Below, piece by piece: positions 44,594 through 53,331 of a DNA stretch of 64,000 nucleotides (position 1 is the first letter of the stretch; the number at the start of each line of letters is the position of its first letter). A model generated the notes under the pieces. The model saw nothing but the letters and a program-made list of their open reading frames with translations. It was not told the DNA's origin and did no database searches. Both the position numbers and the translations under genes were made by a program. This DNA comes from an uncultured bacterium (GTDB lineage: Bacteria > Bacillota > Clostridia > Oscillospirales > Oscillospiraceae). The stretch spans positions 19,459 to 83,458 of the forward strand of contig CAMTMC010000008.1 in NCBI GenBank assembly GCA_947073515.1, given 5' to 3'.

Positions 44594-45790
44594 ATGTCTG
44601 ATTTTTACGAGGAAAGACCCAAGCCGAAAAACGATTCCGTCTACTGGCTGATCGCCATCGGCCTGCTGGTCACCGGCGTTGCCGCCCCGGTGGGCATCAT
44701 TATGATTATCCTAAAAATGTTCAGCGGGGATAAAGCACGGGGCCGCCACCCCTATTACCAGGGGCGGGATCAGGCTGACGGGACAGCCTGGGACGCCCAG
44801 GGCTCCGCCCCCTCCCAACAGCCCGCCCCGGCCAAGGCGCCCAAGGCCAAAGCCAAGCCCGCCCAGAAGAAAAAGCCGGGCCGGAACCGGATCGCTGAGA
44901 TGGACAAATCCGGCAAGACCTGGGCCATCGCCGGGGGCGCCACGGCCGCGGGCTGCCTTCTCGGCCTCATTGGCAGTCTTGGGGATCCGCTGTACTGGCT
45001 GTTCAGCGGGAATTTCGCCTTCTTTGTGGAGGAGATCATGGAACTGATGGTGCTCCCCTGCATCGCCGCCGGCGGGCTGGGATGCCTGTGGGCCGGTCTG
45101 CGCAGGCGCAAGCAGGCCAGCCGGTTCCGGGGCTACCTGGCCATGGTGGGGAACCAGAGCTCCGTGTCCATCTCCGACCTGGCCTCCGCCACCGGCCTGT
45201 CCCCCGCCAAGGTGCGGGACGACCTGGCCGACATGCTGGACGAGGGCATCTTCCCCCAGGGCTACCTGGACTACGGCGGCGACCGGCTGGTCCTGTCCAA
45301 CGAGGGAGTGGCCGCCCAGCCCGCCAGGGAGCGCCCCCAGGAGCCCCCCCAGTCCCAGAAGCAGCCGGACCAGGAGAACGCCATCCTGGCCGAGATCAAG
45401 GCGGTAAACGACGCCATTGACAACGAGAAGATGTCCGCCCAGATCGACCGGATCGGGGTCATCACCGCCAAAATCCTGGACTACCAGAAGTCCCACCCGG
45501 ACAAAGCCCCCCAGCTCCACAGCTTCCTCAGCTACTACCTGCCCACCACCCTGAAAATCCTACGGGCCTACGGCCAGCTGGAGGCCCAGGAGATCTCCGG
45601 GCAGAACATCGCCGCCGCCATGGGCCGCATTGAGGGCATGATGGACAAGGTGGTGGAGGGCTTCGAGAAGCAGCTGGACCTGCTGTTCCAGGGGGACGCC
45701 ATGGACATCACCACCGACGTGGAGGTGCTGGAGCGGATGCTGGCCAAGGACGGCCTGTCCGACCGCCCGGGGCTGACCTTGGGCCTGTAA
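44594..45790 (+). CDS. XpaC-like membrane protein with winged-helix-like segment
   Basis: The protein has 398 residues from the ATG at 44594 (MSDFYEERPKPKNDSVYWLIAIGLL). Membrane spans are visible near residues 16-40 and again in a pair around 115-180, separated by a Pro/Ala/Lys-rich linker. A short segment (SSVSISDLASATGLSPAKVRDDLADMLDEGIFPQGYLDYGGDRLVL) has the look of a winged helix. The C-terminal ~130 residues match the XpaC/5-bromo-4-chloroindolyl phosphate hydrolysis family (KSHPDKAPQLHSFLSYYLPTTLKILRAYGQLE). The role is unknown; the family often neighbours TelA-type genes, which are absent here. Confidence 0.82.
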   Translation: MSDFYEERPKPKNDSVYWLIAIGLLVTGVAAPVGIIMIILKMFSGDKARGRHPYYQGRDQADGTAWDAQGSAPSQQPAPAKAPKAKAKPAQKKKPGRNRIAEMDKSGKTWAIAGGATAAGCLLGLIGSLGDPLYWLFSGNFAFFVEEIMELMVLPCIAAGGLGCLWAGLRRRKQASRFRGYLAMVGNQSSVSISDLASATGLSPAKVRDDLADMLDEGIFPQGYLDYGGDRLVLSNEGVAAQPARERPQEPPQSQKQPDQENAILAEIKAVNDAIDNEKMSAQIDRIGVITAKILDYQKSHPDKAPQLHSFLSYYLPTTLKILRAYGQLEAQEISGQNIAAAMGRIEGMMDKVVEGFEKQLDLLFQGDAMDITTDVEVLERMLAKDGLSDRPGLTLGL

Positions 45791-45799
45791 ACAAAAACC

Positions 45800-45955
45800 G
45801 CCTCGGAACGGGGCGTTGAGATGAGAAACGATCTGTAGGGGCGCGTATTACGCGCCCGCGGGCGGCTGATAGCCGCCCCTACAGGGTTTCTTCAAGTAAC
45901 GCCCTCATCCGAGGCGCTTTTATAGCCGGCACACTTAGGAAGTGTGCCGGCTATA
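45800..45955. terminator. Composite terminator region with inserted palindromic repeat
   Basis: The outer sequences cgcctcgg...gggcgtt and aacgccc...ccgaggcg pair over a long distance with CTTTTAT after them; their centre is occupied by the 50-bp repeat listed next. A second stem, gccggcacactt-agg-aagtgtgccggc (45927-45955), follows. Together they can end the XpaC-like and folA transcripts from both sides. Confidence 0.65.
45834..45883. repeat. 50-bp palindromic repeat (TGTAGGGGCG type), copy 1
   Basis: The unit has ends tgtaggggcg/cgcccctaca and two inner hairpins (gcgcgtattacgcgc and ggcggctgatagccgcc). Copy 2 at 53241-53290 is the same unit in reverse orientation with a few changes. Confidence 0.8.
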
Positions 45956-46435
45956 TTATACTCTCTTATAGGTAACCCGATGAAACAGAATCCCGCTCTC
46001 CTCCTGAGCCGGCCCCTCCTCCTCCACACGCCACTCCGGGGCCCGGTCCAGATCGGGAAAATAGCGGTCGGCCGGATACTCAGCGTGGACCTTTGTCACA
46101 TAGGCCGTATCACAGCGGCCCAGAAGCGCCTCGTACACCGAGGCCCCCCCAATGACAAAGGAGTCCGGCGGCGCCACCTGAAGCAGGGCGTCTAAATCTG
46201 GAAACACCTCCGCCCCCTCGGGGGAGAAATCCGGGTCCCGGGACAGAATCAAGTTCCGCCGGCCTTTCAGCGGGCGCCCCCCCGGAAAAGTAGCCAGCGT
46301 TTTGCGTCCTAAAATAACGGGGTGCCCCATCGTGGTCTCCCGGAAATAGTTCAGATCACCAGGGATATAGATAATCTGGTCCCCATCGTTGCCAATCCCC
46401 CATTTTTCATCCACCAAAACAATCGCCTTCATCAT
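45956..46435 (-). CDS. folA: Dihydrofolate reductase
   Basis: This 159-residue enzyme reduces dihydrofolate with NADPH. It has the DHFR start VLVDEKWGIGNDGDQIIYIPGDLNYFRETTMGHPVILGRKTLATFPGGRPLKGRRNLILSR and the FVIGGASVYEALL nucleotide-binding segment. It lies 20 bases after thyA, the standard pair, and recycles the dihydrofolate made by ThyA. The Trp of the usual WGIG and the PW pair are seen as KWGIG and, less usual, YIPGD in place of LPWHLP. Confidence 0.95.
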   Translation of the reverse strand: MMKAIVLVDEKWGIGNDGDQIIYIPGDLNYFRETTMGHPVILGRKTLATFPGGRPLKGRRNLILSRDPDFSPEGAEVFPDLDALLQVAPPDSFVIGGASVYEALLGRCDTAYVTKVHAEYPADRYFPDLDRAPEWRVEEEGPAQEESGILFHRVTYKRV

Positions 46436-46455
46436 GGAGACCTCCTTTTCTATCG

Positions 46456-47286
46456 CTACACCGCCACGGGGATTTTGCCCCCCACCGGGTGGGCCTGGTA
46501 CCCCTCCAGCCTCACGCTGTCCGGGGTAAACTGGTAAAAGTCAGTGACGGATGGGTCCAGGATAAACTCCGGGGCCTGGTAGGGCTCCCGCTCCAGCATC
46601 TCCTCCACCATGGGGACGTGGCGGTCGTAGATGTGGCAGTCCGCGATGACGTGGACCAGCTCCCCGGCCTCCAGGCCGGACACCTGGGCGAACATGTGGA
46701 GCAGGACGGCATACTGCATCACGTTCCAGCCGTTGGCGGTGAGCATATCCTGGCTGCGCTGGTTCAAAATGCCGTTGAGGGTCTTGCCCGACACGTTGAA
46801 GGTCATGGAGTAGGCGCAGGGGTACAGGGCCATCTCACTCAGGTCGTGGTGGTTGTACATGCTGGTGAGGATCCGGCGGGAGGCCGGGTCGTGCCTCAGG
46901 TCCCACAGCGCCTTGTCCACCTGGTCCATATCCCCCTGGGGATAGTGGTGTTTCACGCCCAGCTGGTAGCCGTAGGCCTTGCCGATGGTGCCCTTCTCGT
47001 CCGCCCAGGCGTCCCACACATGGCTGTTCAGCTGGTGGATGTCGTTGGACTTCTTCTGCCAGATCCACAGCAGCTCGTCCACCGCCGACTTCAGGAACTG
47101 CTTGCGGACGGTGAGGATGGGGAACTCCTGTCTCAGGTCGTACCGGTTGACCACGCCGAACAGCTTGACCGTGTGGGCGGGGGTCCCGTCCTCCCACCGG
47201 GGGCGGACCTGGAGATCGGTGTCCCAGACGCCCTTGGACAGGATGTCCCTGCAATTTTGAATGAATACCTGGTCGGCGTAGCTCAT
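46456..47286 (-). CDS. thyA: Thymidylate synthase
   Basis: The 276-residue protein makes dTMP from dUMP with methylenetetrahydrofolate. It has the catalytic Cys in LYPCAYSM, the QRSQDMLTANGWNVMQYAVLLHM block that binds dUMP, and the HVIADCHIYDRHV segment. The insertions and a C terminus ending in GGKIPVAV fit ThyA. It precedes folA on the same strand. Confidence 0.95.
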   Translation of the reverse strand: MSYADQVFIQNCRDILSKGVWDTDLQVRPRWEDGTPAHTVKLFGVVNRYDLRQEFPILTVRKQFLKSAVDELLWIWQKKSNDIHQLNSHVWDAWADEKGTIGKAYGYQLGVKHHYPQGDMDQVDKALWDLRHDPASRRILTSMYNHHDLSEMALYPCAYSMTFNVSGKTLNGILNQRSQDMLTANGWNVMQYAVLLHMFAQVSGLEAGELVHVIADCHIYDRHVPMVEEMLEREPYQAPEFILDPSVTDFYQFTPDSVRLEGYQAHPVGGKIPVAV

Positions 47287-47361
47287 AGCCAGCAGCTCCT
47301 TTTGTCGATGAATCGAGCACAGTTTTTCCTATTTTACCATACGCCCCGGAAAAGAGCAAGA

Positions 47362-47382
47362 GGGCGGGAGTTCTCCCGCCCG
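47362..47382 (-). terminator. Terminator after spoIIID
   Basis: gggcgggag-tt-ctcccgccc is a perfect GC stem; TCTTGCTCTTTTCC follows on the minus strand. Confidence 0.75.
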
Positions 47383-47402
47383 CTCATGAATGTCCACCTG
47401 TC

Positions 47403-47639
47403 TCAGGCCCCTTTGTACTTCTTCCGCGTGGCGATGCCCCCCCGGATATGGCGCTCCGCCTTGTTCTCCTCCAGCACCTGTTTCACCTGGAGGTAGAGCG
47501 AGCGGTTGAAGGAGGGCAGCCGCTCGGACAAGTCCTTATGTACAGTGCTTTTACTGATCCCGAATTTTCCAGCGGCGGACCGGACAGTGACCCGGTTCTC
47601 TATGATATAGAGCGCCAGGCGCTCCGCCCGTTCCTCCAT
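47403..47639 (-). CDS. spoIIID: Sporulation transcription factor SpoIIID
   Basis: The protein has 78 residues from the ATG at 47639 (MEERAERLALYIIENRVTVRSAAGKFGISKSTVHKDLSERLP, GAAAGGAAAC upstream). The helix-turn-helix GKFGISKSTVHKDL and the RHIRGGIATRKKYK tail are diagnostic. It is a mother-cell regulator acting with SigE genes, so this organism carries sporulation genes. At 78 residues it is a little shorter than the Bacillus protein (93), lacking only the C-terminal tail. A ~167-bp repeat element lies directly upstream, in its control region. Confidence 0.95.
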   Translation of the reverse strand: MEERAERLALYIIENRVTVRSAAGKFGISKSTVHKDLSERLPSFNRSLYLQVKQVLEENKAERHIRGGIATRKKYKGA

Positions 47640-47671
47640 GTTTCCTTTCAAAGCACAACACTCCCCGCCTC

Positions 47672-47838
47672 TTAGAACCTGCATTCACCAGCTCAAACAG
47701 CCATCTAAGCGGATCGTCCGCCGCCCCCGGCGTTGGGAAATCTTGAACTCCACCCAGGGTTCCGGCGATTCCCCGCCCCGCGGGCCAAGCGAGCGCGCTC
47801 GCTTATCTGGAATGTTCGCTTATGGATACCGGTTCTTA
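47672..47838. repeat. ~167-bp inverted-terminal repeat element, copy B
   Basis: This is the same unit as at 20249-20416 in the opposite orientation: ttagaacctgcattcaccagctcaaac at one end and gataccggttctta at the other. The inner block around gttgggaaatcttgaa and the gcgggcca segment are conserved. It lies about 33 bases upstream of the spoIIID start. No other gene or signal is seen in the 330-base gap between spoIIID and the GTPase gene. Confidence 0.8.
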
Positions 47839-47972
47839 CTGCTCCATCCTATGCGGGACGGCGGCGGGATATGTTGTCAATTTGGTTGGTCTATGCCAGG
47901 AAAATGCCCGGCATGTTGGACAAAGGCCCATCCAGGCGGTTCGGCGGTGTTTGCTGGCTGTAAGCGGGGCTC

Positions 47973-50591
47973 TTATTTCCGGGGAATGATCCGGGCGGTG
48001 TTCCGCACCTTGCCCAGCTCCCCGCCCCGCAGGTTCTGCCGGGCGATGAGGGCGGAGATCTCTCCCCGGGCCCCCTCCACCTCCGCCTTAAAGGCCCGGG
48101 CGGACAGCCGCAGGGCCCCGTGGCCCAGGATAATCAGCTGCTCCAGCCCGTCGGAGGTGGCCACCCGAACCCGGTGGTCCTTCCCCAGGTCATAGGTGGT
48201 CTTCTCAATGTAGGCGTCGGCGGTCTCCGCCTCCTTGGTGTACACCACATAGATGTTGTCCCGTTTCTCCACAGAACCGGGGTTGCCCTTCACCTTGTAG
48301 GCGTCAAACACCAGGATGACCACGCATTTCTTGAACCCCTGGTAGTTGGACAAAATCTCCATCAGGGCGGTCCGGGCGGCGGAGACGTCGTCCTGGGCCA
48401 GCTCCTTCAGCTCGTCCCAGGCGAAGATAATGTTGTAGCCGTCCACCAGCAGGTACTCCGGGCCGGACTTCTGGTTCCGGATGGTATACTTCCCCTCGTC
48501 CAGGCTGGTGCGGGCGGGCCTGCGCTGGGGCTCAAAGGCCCGGGTCTCCACCTTGCCATAGGTGTTCTCAAAAATCGCCTGAAGCTCTTTGTCCTGGGCC
48601 AGGCTCCCCCCCTGGGGGATCAGCCGGCCCCCGGCGGGCCTGGCCCCCTCCTGTTCCGGCGCCGGCGCCGGCCGCAGGCAGCTTTCCAGATGCATATGCT
48701 CTTCTACCTGGTGCCAGGGCACGTTCACCCCCGCCCCGTGGGAGCAGAACACCGAGTCGGCGGTGTTCTCCAGATCCCGCTCCGGGTCATAGCCCATCGC
48801 CTCCACAACCTTCTCCTGATTGACGCAGGGCTCATACCCCCGGAGGGCGCAGCTCAGCCGCCCCCGGCCCCGGGTGTAGGCGGCCACGTCCCTCCAGTAG
48901 CCCCGCATCCGGGCCACCGGGGCCCAGCCGGTGAGGAGGACCAGCTCCCCGGCCCCCTCCGGGCCCTCCACCGTGCCGCCCATCCCCTGGATGTCGGTCA
49001 TGGCCCGGCCCACGCAGTCCTGGGGCAGCTCCAGCTGGAAGCTGTAGTAGGGCTCCAGCAGGACGCTCTCCGCCCGCATCAGGCCCTGGCGCACCGCCCG
49101 GTAGGTGGCCTGGCGGAAGTCGCCCCCCTCGGTGTGCTTCAGGTGGGCCCGTCCGGCCACCAGGGTGATTTTCATATCGGTGACAGGGCTGCCGGTGAGC
49201 ACCCCCCGGTGGCGCTTCTCCACCAGGTGGGTGAGAATCAGCCTCTGCCAGTTCAGATCCAGCTGGTCGGTGGAGCAGGCGGAGGCGAACCGCAGGCCGC
49301 TCCCCCGCTCCCCGGGCTCCAGGAGCAGATGTACCTCGGCGTAGTGGCGCAGGGGCTCGAAGTGGCCCACCCCCTCCACCGTGTTGGTGATGGTCTCCCG
49401 GTAGACGATGGAGCCAGCGCCGAACGTGACCTCCACCCCGAACCGGTCCCGGATCAGCCGGGTCATCACCTCCAGCTGCACCTCCCCCATGAGCTGGAGG
49501 TGGATCTCCCCCAGCAGCTCGTTCCAGACCACCCGGAGCTGGGGGTCCTCCTCCTCCAGCTGGCGGAGGTTTTTCAGCATGGTGTGGACGTCCTGGCCCG
49601 GGGGCAGGATGACCTGATAGGTGAGTACCGGCTCCAGCTGGGGCTCCCAGTCGGCCTCCGCGGCCCCCAGCACCTGGCCGGGCCGGGTGCTGGTCAGGCC
49701 GGTGAGGGCGCACACCGTCCCCGCCGGGGCCTCGTCCAGTGTCTGATATTTGCTGCCGGAGTAGACCCGGATCTGGTTGACCTTCTCCTGCCAGCCCTCC
49801 CCCTCCAGGGTGGCCCGCACCTTGAGGGAGCCGCCGGTCACCTTCACGTGGGTCAGCCGGTCATTCCCGTCCCGGGAAATTTTGAATACCCGGGCGGCAA
49901 AATAGGGGCCGTACTCCCGTTCCAGGGTGTAGTCCTGGAACCCGGCCAACAGCTCCTCCACCCCCTCCAGCTTCAGGGCGGAGCCAAAAAAGCAGGGAAA
50001 CACGATCCGCCGGGCGATGAGGTTGGCGGCGTCCCCGGGGGTGACCTCCCCTCCCTCCAGGTAGCGCTCCATCAGCCCCTCGTCGCAGGAGGCCAGATCC
50101 TCCTGTAAACCAGCAAAGTCCTGGGAAAAGTCCAGACAGCCCCCGTCCAGCTTGTCCTGGAGCTGGGCCAGCAGCTTCTTCCGGTCGGCCCCGGCCAGGT
50201 CCATCTTGTTGATGAACAGGAAGGTGGGGATGCCCCTCCCCTCCAGCAGCCGCCAGAGGGTGCGGGTGTGGCCCTGGACCCCGTCGGTGCCGCTGACCAC
50301 CAAAATGGCGTAGTCCAGCACCTGGAGGGCCCGCTCCATCTCGGCGGAGAAGTCCACGTGCCCCGGGGTGTCCAGCAGGGTGAAGGCGGTGTCCCTGTAG
50401 GTAAACTCCGCCTGCTTGGAGAAGATGGTGATGCCCCGCTCCCGCTCCTGGGCGTCGGTGTCCAGAAAGGCGTTCCGGTGATCCACCCGCCCCAGCTTCC
50501 GCAGAGCGCCGGCGGTGTACAGCAGCCCCTCGGACAGGGTGGTTTTCCCCGCGTCCACATGGGCCAGAATGCCGGTGACCAGCTTTTTCAC
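47973..50591 (-). CDS. Tet(M)-like translational GTPase fused to a C-terminal Rae1/YacP NYN ribonuclease domain
   Basis: I use the GTG at 50591 (VKKLVTGILAHVDAGKTT, AAGGAGGGG upstream), giving 872 residues. Residues 1-~640 follow the EF-G/Tet(M) plan: G1 AHVDAGKTT, RGITIF, G3 DTPGHVDF, G4 NKMD, then the later translation-factor domains ending in ADSVFCSHGAGVNVPW. A linker rich in Pro/Ala/Gly spans about 650-710. The last ~160 residues are a NYN domain of the YacP/Rae1 type: YLLVDGYNIIFAWDELKELA, VVILVFDAYKVKG, TKEAETADAYIEK and ATSDGLEQLIILGHGALRLSAR. Rae1 of Bacillus cleaves mRNA in the ribosomal A site, the place Tet(M) proteins act on. Tetracycline resistance is possible but not shown. Confidence 0.9.
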   Translation of the reverse strand: MKKLVTGILAHVDAGKTTLSEGLLYTAGALRKLGRVDHRNAFLDTDAQERERGITIFSKQAEFTYRDTAFTLLDTPGHVDFSAEMERALQVLDYAILVVSGTDGVQGHTRTLWRLLEGRGIPTFLFINKMDLAGADRKKLLAQLQDKLDGGCLDFSQDFAGLQEDLASCDEGLMERYLEGGEVTPGDAANLIARRIVFPCFFGSALKLEGVEELLAGFQDYTLEREYGPYFAARVFKISRDGNDRLTHVKVTGGSLKVRATLEGEGWQEKVNQIRVYSGSKYQTLDEAPAGTVCALTGLTSTRPGQVLGAAEADWEPQLEPVLTYQVILPPGQDVHTMLKNLRQLEEEDPQLRVVWNELLGEIHLQLMGEVQLEVMTRLIRDRFGVEVTFGAGSIVYRETITNTVEGVGHFEPLRHYAEVHLLLEPGERGSGLRFASACSTDQLDLNWQRLILTHLVEKRHRGVLTGSPVTDMKITLVAGRAHLKHTEGGDFRQATYRAVRQGLMRAESVLLEPYYSFQLELPQDCVGRAMTDIQGMGGTVEGPEGAGELVLLTGWAPVARMRGYWRDVAAYTRGRGRLSCALRGYEPCVNQEKVVEAMGYDPERDLENTADSVFCSHGAGVNVPWHQVEEHMHLESCLRPAPAPEQEGARPAGGRLIPQGGSLAQDKELQAIFENTYGKVETRAFEPQRRPARTSLDEGKYTIRNQKSGPEYLLVDGYNIIFAWDELKELAQDDVSAARTALMEILSNYQGFKKCVVILVFDAYKVKGNPGSVEKRDNIYVVYTKEAETADAYIEKTTYDLGKDHRVRVATSDGLEQLIILGHGALRLSARAFKAEVEGARGEISALIARQNLRGGELGKVRNTARIIPRK

Positions 50592-50860
50592 GGCCGTTTC
50601 CCCTCCTTCCCTTCTTTTTGTACCAGCATACCGTTTTCCCGGCCTCCCGTCAAGGGCGGCGGGAACCGCCGGGGGAAATTTCCTCCGGGCGTGTCCGTTA
50701 AAGAAGATCGTTTCATACAATTTCTTCCGCCAGCGGCGGGGGGAACGCGGATAAAATTCTTCCTTTGGGGCACTCCTTTTCCTCCCCCTCCTATGGACTT
50801 TTTTCCAAAAAAGAAGTATAATAGGATCTTCAAATGTATGCTTGTGAAAAGGAGCCGTCC

Positions 50861-51742
50861 ATGCCGTACACAATTTTGTGGATCTTCTTTGTTTACGCCT
50901 TTTTGGGCTGGTGCTCTGAGGTGAGCTACGCCGCCCTGGTCACCGGGAAGTTTGTCAACCGGGGGTTTTTGAACGGCCCCTGGTGCCCCGTCTACGGCTT
51001 CGGCGCCATCGCCGTCCTGGCCTGCCTGGACCCGCTGAAGGACAACCTCCCCCTGCTGTTCCTGGGCTCGGCCCTCCTCACCTCCGCCCTGGAGTGGCTC
51101 ACCGGCTTTGTGCTGGAGAAGATCTTCCACCAGCGGTGGTGGGACTACTCCGATGAGCCCTTCAACCTGTCAGGCTACATCTGCCTGCGGTTTTCCATCC
51201 TGTGGGGCTTCGCCTGCCTGTTTGTGGTCAAGCTGCTCCACCCCACGGTCCTGCTGCTCATCCGCCTGCTCCCCCAGTTCATCGGCCTGCCCCTGCTGGT
51301 GCTGCTGTGCGCCGTGATGGCGGTGGATCTGGCCGCCACCGTGGCGTCCATCGTCCGGCTGAACCGGCGGCTGGCCCTCATCGACGAGCTGGCCGGAAAG
51401 ATCAAGGAGGCCTCCAACGACCTTGGGGAGGACCTGTCCGAACGGGTGCTGGACGCCGCCGAGAAGGGGGCCGGCTGGAAGGAGGAGCTGGAGGAGCTGT
51501 CTGAGCGGCTGGCCCAGCGCCGGGCCCAGCGGGCCGGGGAGCTGGAGGAGCTCCAGGACCGGCTGGACAGCGCCCGGGACCAGGCCCGGCGGCAGATGCT
51601 GGAGTGGCAGGACAGCGTCCAGGAGGTATTGAACCGGGAGGATTCCGGCCAGCGGCGCCTGATGCGGGCCTTTCCCAAGCTGCGCTCCACCCGCCACCGC
51701 CGCGCCCTGGAGCGGCTGCGCCGCCGTCATAACCAGGAATAA
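50861..51742 (+). CDS. Membrane protein of the putative ABC-transporter type IV family (DUF1113/CmpB-like)
   Basis: The protein has 293 residues from the ATG at 50861 (MPYTILWIFFVYAFLGWCSEVSYAAL, AAAGGAGCC upstream). The N-terminal ~180 residues have about five membrane spans and the PF06541 marks GWCSEVSYA, NRGFLNGPWCPVYGFGAI and WWDYSDEPFNLSGYICLRFSILWG. The last ~110 residues are cytoplasmic, highly charged and probably coiled-coil (ELEELSERLAQRRAQRAGELEELQDRL). The family's function is not established despite the transporter name. A TATAAT-like box (50816) precedes it. It is divergent from the GTPase-nuclease gene. Confidence 0.85.
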   Translation: MPYTILWIFFVYAFLGWCSEVSYAALVTGKFVNRGFLNGPWCPVYGFGAIAVLACLDPLKDNLPLLFLGSALLTSALEWLTGFVLEKIFHQRWWDYSDEPFNLSGYICLRFSILWGFACLFVVKLLHPTVLLLIRLLPQFIGLPLLVLLCAVMAVDLAATVASIVRLNRRLALIDELAGKIKEASNDLGEDLSERVLDAAEKGAGWKEELEELSERLAQRRAQRAGELEELQDRLDSARDQARRQMLEWQDSVQEVLNREDSGQRRLMRAFPKLRSTRHRRALERLRRRHNQE

Positions 51743-51787
51743 CCCCATAAAATCATCTCATTTCACGCAAAGGAGGGCGTCCCGCCT

Positions 51788-52309
51788 ATGGAACAATTGG
51801 AACATCTGCGCTCCCGCATGGAGGAGGAGCGCCCCACCCCCTGGGAGGAGCTGCCTGACATCGCCCTGTATATGGATCAGCTGATCTCTTACATGCCCCG
51901 CCAGCTCATCCGCTTTGACGAGGGCTCGCCGCTGACCTCCGCCATGGTGAATAACTATATCAAGGACGGCCTGGTCCCCCGGGCGGAGGGCAAGCGGTAC
52001 GGGCCCATCCACCTGGGCTACCTCACCGCGGTGGTGGCCCTGAAGCAGGTGCTGTCCGTGAAAAACATCGGCGCCCTGCTCAACGCCGGCCGGGCCACGG
52101 AAAAGACGCCGCCGGAGCTGTACGCCTACTTCTGCCGGGCGCTGGACCAGGCCCTCACCGACACCGCCCATACCATCGACCCCCAGGCCCAGGAGCAGGA
52201 CTTGGCCCGGATGGCTCTGGACTTCGCTGTGCGCAGCTACGCCAACCAGCTGGCCTGCGCCCGGATTTTGGAGATTTTGCAGCCCCCCGAGGGCCATAAG
52301 CGAAAGTAA
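51788..52309 (+). CDS. DUF1836 family protein
   Basis: The 173-residue protein has the DUF1836 pattern: LPDIALYMDQLISYMPRQL, then SAMVNNYIKDGLVPRAEGKRYGPIHLGYLTAVVALKQVLS. The arrangement is that of a MerR-like winged helix, so DNA binding is likely but not proven. AAAGGAGGGCG lies upstream of the ATG. It follows the membrane-protein gene by 45 bases and is followed 45 bases later by the DegV gene, probably one operon. Confidence 0.88.
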   Translation: MEQLEHLRSRMEEERPTPWEELPDIALYMDQLISYMPRQLIRFDEGSPLTSAMVNNYIKDGLVPRAEGKRYGPIHLGYLTAVVALKQVLSVKNIGALLNAGRATEKTPPELYAYFCRALDQALTDTAHTIDPQAQEQDLARMALDFAVRSYANQLACARILEILQPPEGHKRK

Positions 52310-52354
52310 GAAGCCGTACCCACCAACCCATATATCCATATAAGGAGTGATCCC

Positions 52355-53227
52355 ATGCCCAGCTTTGTCATTCTCACCGACTCCTCCGCCGACCTGGACC
52401 AGAGCATGGTCCAGCGGCTGGATGTCCAGGTGCTCCCCCTCAGCTTTATCCTCAATCAGACCACCTACCGCAATTACCCGGACAACCGGGAGATGGCGCC
52501 CCAGGACTTCTACGGCCGCCTGCGCCAGGGGGAGGCCGCCACCACCGCCGCCCTCAACGTGGCGGAGTATACCGAGGCGCTGGAGCCCCTGCTCCAGGCG
52601 GGCCACGACGTGCTGATCCTGGCCTTCTCCTCCGGGCTGTCCACCACCTTCAACTCCTCCTCCATCGCTGTGGAGGAGCTGCGGGAGAAGTACCCGGAGC
52701 GGAAGCTGTACACGGTAGACACCCTGTGCGCCTCCCTGGGCCAGGGGCTGCTGGTCTACCTGGCCGCCCAGGAGCGGGCCAAGGGGAAGAGCATTGAGGA
52801 GGTCCGCCAGTGGGCCGAGGATCACAAGCTGTCCATCTGCCACCAGTTCACGGTGGACGACCTCCACTTCCTGAAGCGGGGCGGCCGGGTGTCCGCCGCC
52901 ACCGCCGTGGTGGGCTCCATGCTCCAGATCAAGCCTGTGCTCCACGTGGACAACGAGGGACACCTGATCAACATCGCCAAGGCCCGGGGCCGCCACGCCT
53001 CCCTGAAGGCCCTGGTGGACAAGATGGAGCAGACCGCCATCAACCCGGCGGATCAGATGGTGTTCATCAGCCACGGGGACTGTCTGGAGGACGCCCAGGC
53101 GGTGGCCGAGATGGTAAAGGCCCGCTTTGGGGTGAGCCAGGTCTACCTCAACCAGATCGGGCCGGTCATCGGCGCCCACTCCGGGCCGGGCACCGTGGCT
53201 CTGTTCTACATTGGAACGGAGCGTTAA
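52355..53227 (+). CDS. DegV family fatty-acid-binding protein
   Basis: The 290-residue protein has the DegV start SFVILTDSSADLDQSMVQRLDVQVLPLSFIL, the TTAALNVAEY lid segment, the ISFSSGLS-type loop (LAFSSGLSTTFNSS) and FTVDDLHFLKRGGRVSAATAVVGSMLQIKPVL. In Firmicutes these bind fatty acids (FakB) and present them to FakA kinase for phospholipid synthesis; no fakA is in the window. AAGGAGTG precedes the ATG. The conserved Ser and His positions (SSGLS, HSGPG) are kept. Confidence 0.93.
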   Translation: MPSFVILTDSSADLDQSMVQRLDVQVLPLSFILNQTTYRNYPDNREMAPQDFYGRLRQGEAATTAALNVAEYTEALEPLLQAGHDVLILAFSSGLSTTFNSSSIAVEELREKYPERKLYTVDTLCASLGQGLLVYLAAQERAKGKSIEEVRQWAEDHKLSICHQFTVDDLHFLKRGGRVSAATAVVGSMLQIKPVLHVDNEGHLINIAKARGRHASLKALVDKMEQTAINPADQMVFISHGDCLEDAQAVAEMVKARFGVSQVYLNQIGPVIGAHSGPGTVALFYIGTER

Positions 53228-53240
53228 GGGAGCGGCAGCC

Positions 53241-53290
53241 TGTAGGGGCGGCTATCAGCCGCCCGGGGGAGCGTACTATGCGCCCCTGCA
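53241..53290. repeat. 50-bp palindromic repeat (TGTAGGGGCG type), copy 2
   Basis: tgtaggggcggctatcagccgcccg...gcgtactatgcgcccctgca is the reverse-oriented counterpart of the unit at 45834. It lies between degV and prmA and may add hairpin structure to that transcript. Confidence 0.8.
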
Positions 53291-53331
53291 ACCCGCGCCT
53301 CAATTTCCGAAACAGATTGGATGTGGAACCT

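Noticed and set aside
48120-50108. 662-aa plus-strand ORF opposite the GTPase-nuclease fusion
   Set aside because: Shadow with His/Leu/Pro-rich composition; the minus frame carries all GTPase and NYN motifs.
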